The notes under the pieces: generated by a model | The model's input: the letters and a program-made list of their open reading frames with translations, nothing else | Told to the model about the DNA's origin: nothing | Database searches by the model: none | Part shown: positions 59,651-64,000 of the stretch, in pieces | Layout of the letters: every line of letters starts with the position of its first letter | How positions within the stretch are numbered: position 1 is the stretch's first letter | Made by a program: the position numbers and the translations under genes | NCBI GenBank assembly: GCA_011316305.1 | Contig: SAUG01000122.1 | Location: 1-64,000 of the forward strand | DNA: 64,000 bases | Source: Rusavskia elegans | Lineage: Eukaryota; Ascomycota; Lecanoromycetes; Teloschistales; Teloschistaceae | Reading direction: 5' to 3'

Positions 59651-62567
59651 TACTAGAGTATACGTAGTATATATTCTAAAAAGTATATCTATTATTATAT
59701 CGAAAGAAGTCTATAAAAGTCTATAAAAGCCTATGTAAAATCTCTTATCCTAAATTATATCCTAAAAATAGGAAGAAAAAAACCGTAAAAATATATCGGC
59801 GATAATAAAATCTACTAAAACTTTCATTTACTTTCGGTAACCCTATTATCTTTACTATCTATATAAGCTTTACCATCGTTTTTACTATTAGAACTAGAGA
59901 TATCTTTACAGAAGACGTATTTTATTAGGTATAGAAACACTTTTCGGTATCTTTTTTTAATAGCGAAACTAATCTATTGCAGGCTTTAGATTCTTATATA
60001 TTATTTTAAATTTCTTCGAGTCCGCTATTTTATTAAACTATATACATATAATTTCGCGGTAAAATTTATAATTTCGCAGGCTATTAAAGTTAGCGGTCTA
60101 GTCTAGTATTAACTTTATATAAATGGCGAAAATAGAATAGACTATTAGTTAGTAGTTAGTAGCTAGAAAATAATTTTAAAAACTGAAAAAAAGTTATATA
60201 AAAAAGCTGTATAAATATAGGAAATATATACTTTAAAAATAAAATATAGTCTTTTTCGATAAACGAGCGGTTTCGATAATATCGACGACTTTATTAGTAA
60301 AGGAGAAGATATATTAGAAAGACGAAGGGCTATATCTTATATAGAGATAAATATAGACGCTAGACCCGATATATATTCTATACGTCTAATAGTATTCTTT
60401 TTATTTATAAATAGATAGTATTTAACTATAGTCGATAAGAGTATTAATATATAGACTAATAATAAAAGCGAAAAGAATTACTGATTTCTATATTTGCTAT
60501 ATTTATACGTTTCCAATTAGCTATATACTAATTAACTTTTAATACCGACTATTTCTACTTCTAATCCTATATCTAGATATTACCGCCTTAAACGCTAGTA
60601 ATAAGAATTATAATATTATCGAAATAGAAGTCGAAAAGGAAATAAATTCGATATTCTATCTAGATTTTTTTTATCCGAGCCGCTAGGTTATAGGTTAACT
60701 AGGACTTCTAATCTTTAACTTTCGGTAGCTTAATTGCTTAAAAGAAGAGAGATTATTATTATTATTATTCTCTATATTCGAATTCGCGGCCTATTTTCTT
60801 GAAATTTAGTAAAGTTAAGCGCTATTATAACCCGAGGTAGTCGTACTAGCTAGCGTAGAGCTAAACTATGATAATAGTTAGTTATAATAATTTTTTATAA
60901 AAAAAAAGGGCAATAATATATATATAGTATAATAATTAATTATTTAATCTTTTATAGACTTATTACTATTAATTTAAGAGTTTATATTAGTAGACTAAGA
61001 TTAGATTTAGAGTTTAGATCGAAAGATTTTAGAAATATCGGCGTTAATAGAATTAGACTTTAGAATTTTAGTTTTAGAAGGTTTTCTAGGAGTTTTTTTA
61101 GCTTTATCTTCGAGTACTATATAAGCTTTTTTCCAAGCTTAGATTTAAATCTAAATTAGTAAAGCTAATCTTATTAGCTATACTATTTGATTCGCTAGAA
61201 ATAATATAAATATCTCGCTACTATATCTAAAATTTAATATACTTTCGATATTTATTATTTTTATCTAATCTATACTTTCTATTCCCGGTGGTATTTATAA
61301 AAAGACTACTATTAGGCTTTCGTTTCCGGTATATTTTCAATGCTAAATCTTTATTATCGGTATAATTATATTTAGATAGTAGTATTTATAACGATAGTTC
61401 ATTATTATTATAGATTCAAATTCTACCGGACGTAGCGGGTTTAGTATCGAGACAAGCTAGAAAAAGATTTTTAGTTATATATTATCTTACGATTAAATTC
61501 TATTAAATACTATAAATTAGCAAGAGAAATTATAGAAATATATATAAATAATGAATAAAATAGTAAAGTTAAAGGAATAGATTAAAGATAGAAGAAATAT
61601 ATAGACTAGTAGATAGGAAAAGAGTATAGAGAAAAAAAGATAGCTAAAGCGATAGAAGAATATGATAAATTTATACTAAAATCTACACCGTAAATTTAAT
61701 ATAGCTATACCTGCTAAAATTTTTAAAATTTTATTTATTAATTTAATATTAATAGAATACTTTATTCTAGCCTTTTAGTTTTTTTATCTATAATACTATA
61801 TAGATTTTGATTTCCGTTTAGTACGCCTATAGGTCTTTTAGGGGTTTAGAGTAAATTAGATTAATAATATCGAGATTTATAAATTCTAGGTACCGCTTTT
61901 CTAATTTAAAGCTAATTTTTATTATCTAGCTATTTCGTACCTATAGCTATCTTTATTATAATTTCTTACGTCTATTATAGAATTCATAGTATTTAAATTA
62001 TTACTTAGAGTCCTTATAAGTAGCTCTATCGACGATTATCGAAATAGTAGAATATAAAAGGGATAGAAAGTAGTATTCTAGTTGAAAAGTAATATAGAAG
62101 TAAATTTCTCCCTTTTATATCGTAGGATTTAGTGAGTTTAGTATATTTAGAAATATTCGAGTGAATTACTATAAATCCTATATAGTATAGCTATAAATCG
62201 TCTTTTAGATTTTATATTTCCTGCCCTTTAGCTATATAATTCTCTATTCTGTTATATAAAGATTGTAGAAACTTACTAATTAAAATATATAGATCTAATA
62301 AATCCGCTATTATATAAATATTATCGGTTTTCTCTTTAGCTTTTTATATAATTTTATCTAATATCTACTTTATAGTAAAGTATACTAATAAAAAGTACAG
62401 CGAATCGACTAGTTTAGCCTTTTAGTTTTATTTATAGAATTAGTTAAGTAGGAGACCGCGTCTATAAATTTAACGAATTTAATATACCTTTCTACTATAA
62501 TAATACCTTTTTATAGAATTAGGATTTGGAGATAAATATTAATATAATATAGAGTTTATATTTACTA
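59651..62567. other. Unassigned decayed DNA
   Basis: Several tracts look like former coding DNA (for example 60240-60400 on the plus strand, and 61840-61930 on the minus strand, reading EKRYLEFINLDIINLIYSKP), but no known domain is evident. No LTR, TIR or RNA gene was found. A possible DNA-transposon or host-gene origin cannot be decided. Confidence 0.4.
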
Positions 62568-63352
62568 CGTTATACGGCTCTGCTAGTTTCTAGATGGCCT
62601 GTTAACTTTATATTGATTTGAAGTTATATAGTAGATTAGATAGACAGTTTATTTACAGTTAGCTATTTTATAACTACTGGTTGATATTTAATACTAACGA
62701 ATAAGACGTTATTAAAAACAGCGAGTTTAATATTACTAGCTGTTTTCAAAAAAAGTCTATAAATAGGCTGATTGTAGAAACTCTGAGTTAATTTTTAACA
62801 GACGATGAACTCTAATATGGAGTTAGTTTATAGTAAACAGCTAGTTGATAAAGAAATTATTTCTATTTAATATTAAATCGATATTAAAACGATGTTTAAA
62901 ACTATTTATAATTCTAGTATAAATAAACAATTAGTATTAATATCTAGGTACAAGTTTTAATAGTCTAGATAGTAGAGTATCTAGTAGATTCTCTAGAAAC
63001 TAGTCCCGATTGGAATAATTCGGTAGGTTTAGTATTCGAATCTCTCGGTTTTTAATTTTTTAAACTGATTTAGCGATTTAAATAGCCTAGATAAAATAAA
63101 TCGGCCTGTCGGATTAAGACCTCGAAAGGTCGATCTAGAAGCCGATAGATTAATTTTAATATTTTACGGTATTTTAAAATATAATACAGACAGCCTGTTT
63201 TATCAAAACAGTATATTTTTTAAAACAGATAAAATTAATTACGGTATCTTCGTGTAGTCTATGTTCGACATTTTGATCACGTGATGTTTTTAATAACATG
63301 ATTTAAACAGCGTGTTAACAAGCTGTTCAGGTACTAGAGGCGTCACCTAAAG
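62568..63352. mobile_element. MITE-T copy 2, 785 bp
   Basis: Its ends match copy 1: the left is TCTGCTAGTTTCTAGATGG after a diverged CGTTATACGG, and the right is CTAGAGGCGTCACCTAAAG before TA (63353-63354), with TA at 62566-62567. It shares interior motifs such as CTGTTCAGGTACTAG and GTGTTAACAAGCTGTTC. It keeps many CA and TG sites. Like copy 1 it has no coding capacity and carries a tRNA-like core. Confidence 0.82.
62953..63175 (+). repeat. SINE-B-like core inside MITE-T copy 2
   Basis: Box A TAGTCTAGATAGTAGAG starts at 62961 and box B GTATTCGAATCTC lies at 63032-63044. The tail AATCGGCCTGTCGGATTAAG, then CCGATAGATTAATTTTAATA, matches SINE-B at 30434-30680. Confidence 0.65.
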
Positions 63353-63354
63353 TA

Positions 63355-64000
63355 TCTACTATCGATTAATAGAACTTTTTAACAATATTATATTACTAGT
63401 TTACAGTACTACTATATTTATATCTAATAATTTCCTCGAAGCTATTCAAAATATACCCGACGACGATTCTTTAATTTTAGTCCTGGATTATATATATCTA
63501 TAAGGCCCAGAATAATAGATTAGATAAACTAGATTTTATTTAGATATTTAATAAAAAAGATATTCTATCCTATACCGAAAATAATAAGCCTTCCCTATAG
63601 ACTGAATTCTCCGACGATAATAATAAAGATAATAAGATTCTAAGTATACTAGAGATTTCGATACTACTATCTACCCGCTATAGCAGTATTACTATAGTAG
63701 TCGATATTTTAAATACTATTAAATATAAGCGATCTAAAATAGTATTTACTATAGTAAATAGAATATAATATTTTACTTAAAGAATTACGCGCTATTAGTA
63801 CTAAAGATTTTCAGAGGTTTTTAATCTTCTAGACGATAGTATAGAATTTTTACGTACCCTTTTTAAATTAGTAGTTACTTTTAAAAACTATATTAGATAA
63901 TAGCTATCTTTAATTCTCTTTCGATAGTAAAAAATCAATTTTTAGGTATAGAAATTACCGATAATAAACTCGGCGGAAAGAGCCAAACTATTTTAAAACT
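63355..64000 (+). pseudogene. Decayed coding tract running off the right edge
   Basis: A plus-strand frame gives protein-like pieces such as TEFSDDNNKDNKILSILEIS (about 63600-63660) and TIVVDILNTIKYKRSKIVF (about 63690-63750), with stops of RIP type between. The family is not recognised. It starts right after MITE-T copy 2 and continues beyond the window. Confidence 0.35.

Noticed and set aside
1..64000. Mitochondrial or bacterial AT-rich DNA
   Set aside because: LTR retroelements, chromodomain integrase and RIP footprints are fungal nuclear features, and no mitochondrial or bacterial gene is present.

Overview
This window looks like a stretch of AT-rich, gene-free repeat DNA from a filamentous ascomycete (Pezizomycotina). 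CpA and TpG are visibly scarce almost everywhere and TpA is in excess. Recognisable transposon proteins are broken by stops that stand where Gln or Trp codons are expected, and conserved Cys codons have become Tyr. This is the signature of repeat-induced point mutation (RIP). I found no intact protein gene, no rRNA and no functional tRNA gene. Nearly every base that can be interpreted is a dead mobile element, often inserted into another. The species cannot be named from this sequence.

Layout. 1-2777: two inverted copies of a tRNA-derived SINE (SINE-A) around fragments of a Ty1/copia element. 2778-10873: a near-complete plus-strand Ty3/gypsy chromovirus (G1) with two ~200-bp LTRs and a chromodomain, interrupted by a ~970-bp insert (N1). 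10874-15133: a truncated copy of the same chromovirus on the minus strand (G2), interrupted by a second N copy. 15134-15258: a fragment of a TIR element (MITE-T). 15259-28424: a minus-strand copia copy (C2) split by a 10,055-bp DNA transposon (E1, 17446-27500) with decayed coding tracts on both strands. 28425-36948: mostly unassigned, with a SINE of a second type (SINE-B) and a long decayed plus-strand coding tract. 36949-52104: copia copy C3, split by a full-length copy of the same family, C4 (40919-48517), flanked by the 5-bp duplication ATTTA. 52105-55399: a fifth copia fragment (C5) hit by a 781-bp MITE-T and by element K. 55400-64000: unassigned decayed DNA, a second K with tandem repeats, a second complete MITE-T, and the edge of another decayed coding tract.

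How the parts relate. The copia family (about 7.6 kb, 176-bp LTRs beginning TGTTG and ending CAACA, minus strand in its long copies) is the scaffold into which later elements jumped. E1 and the MITE-T elements have related terminal inverted repeats, and E1 and the complete MITE-T copies sit at TA (CA on one side of E1). E1 is therefore a plausible autonomous parent and MITE-T its non-autonomous derivative, which also carries a SINE-B-like tRNA-derived core. The chromodomain of G1 fits a retroelement that targets heterochromatin. The whole is best read as a RIP-silenced AT isochore, possibly pericentromeric or subtelomeric, but sequence alone cannot decide that.
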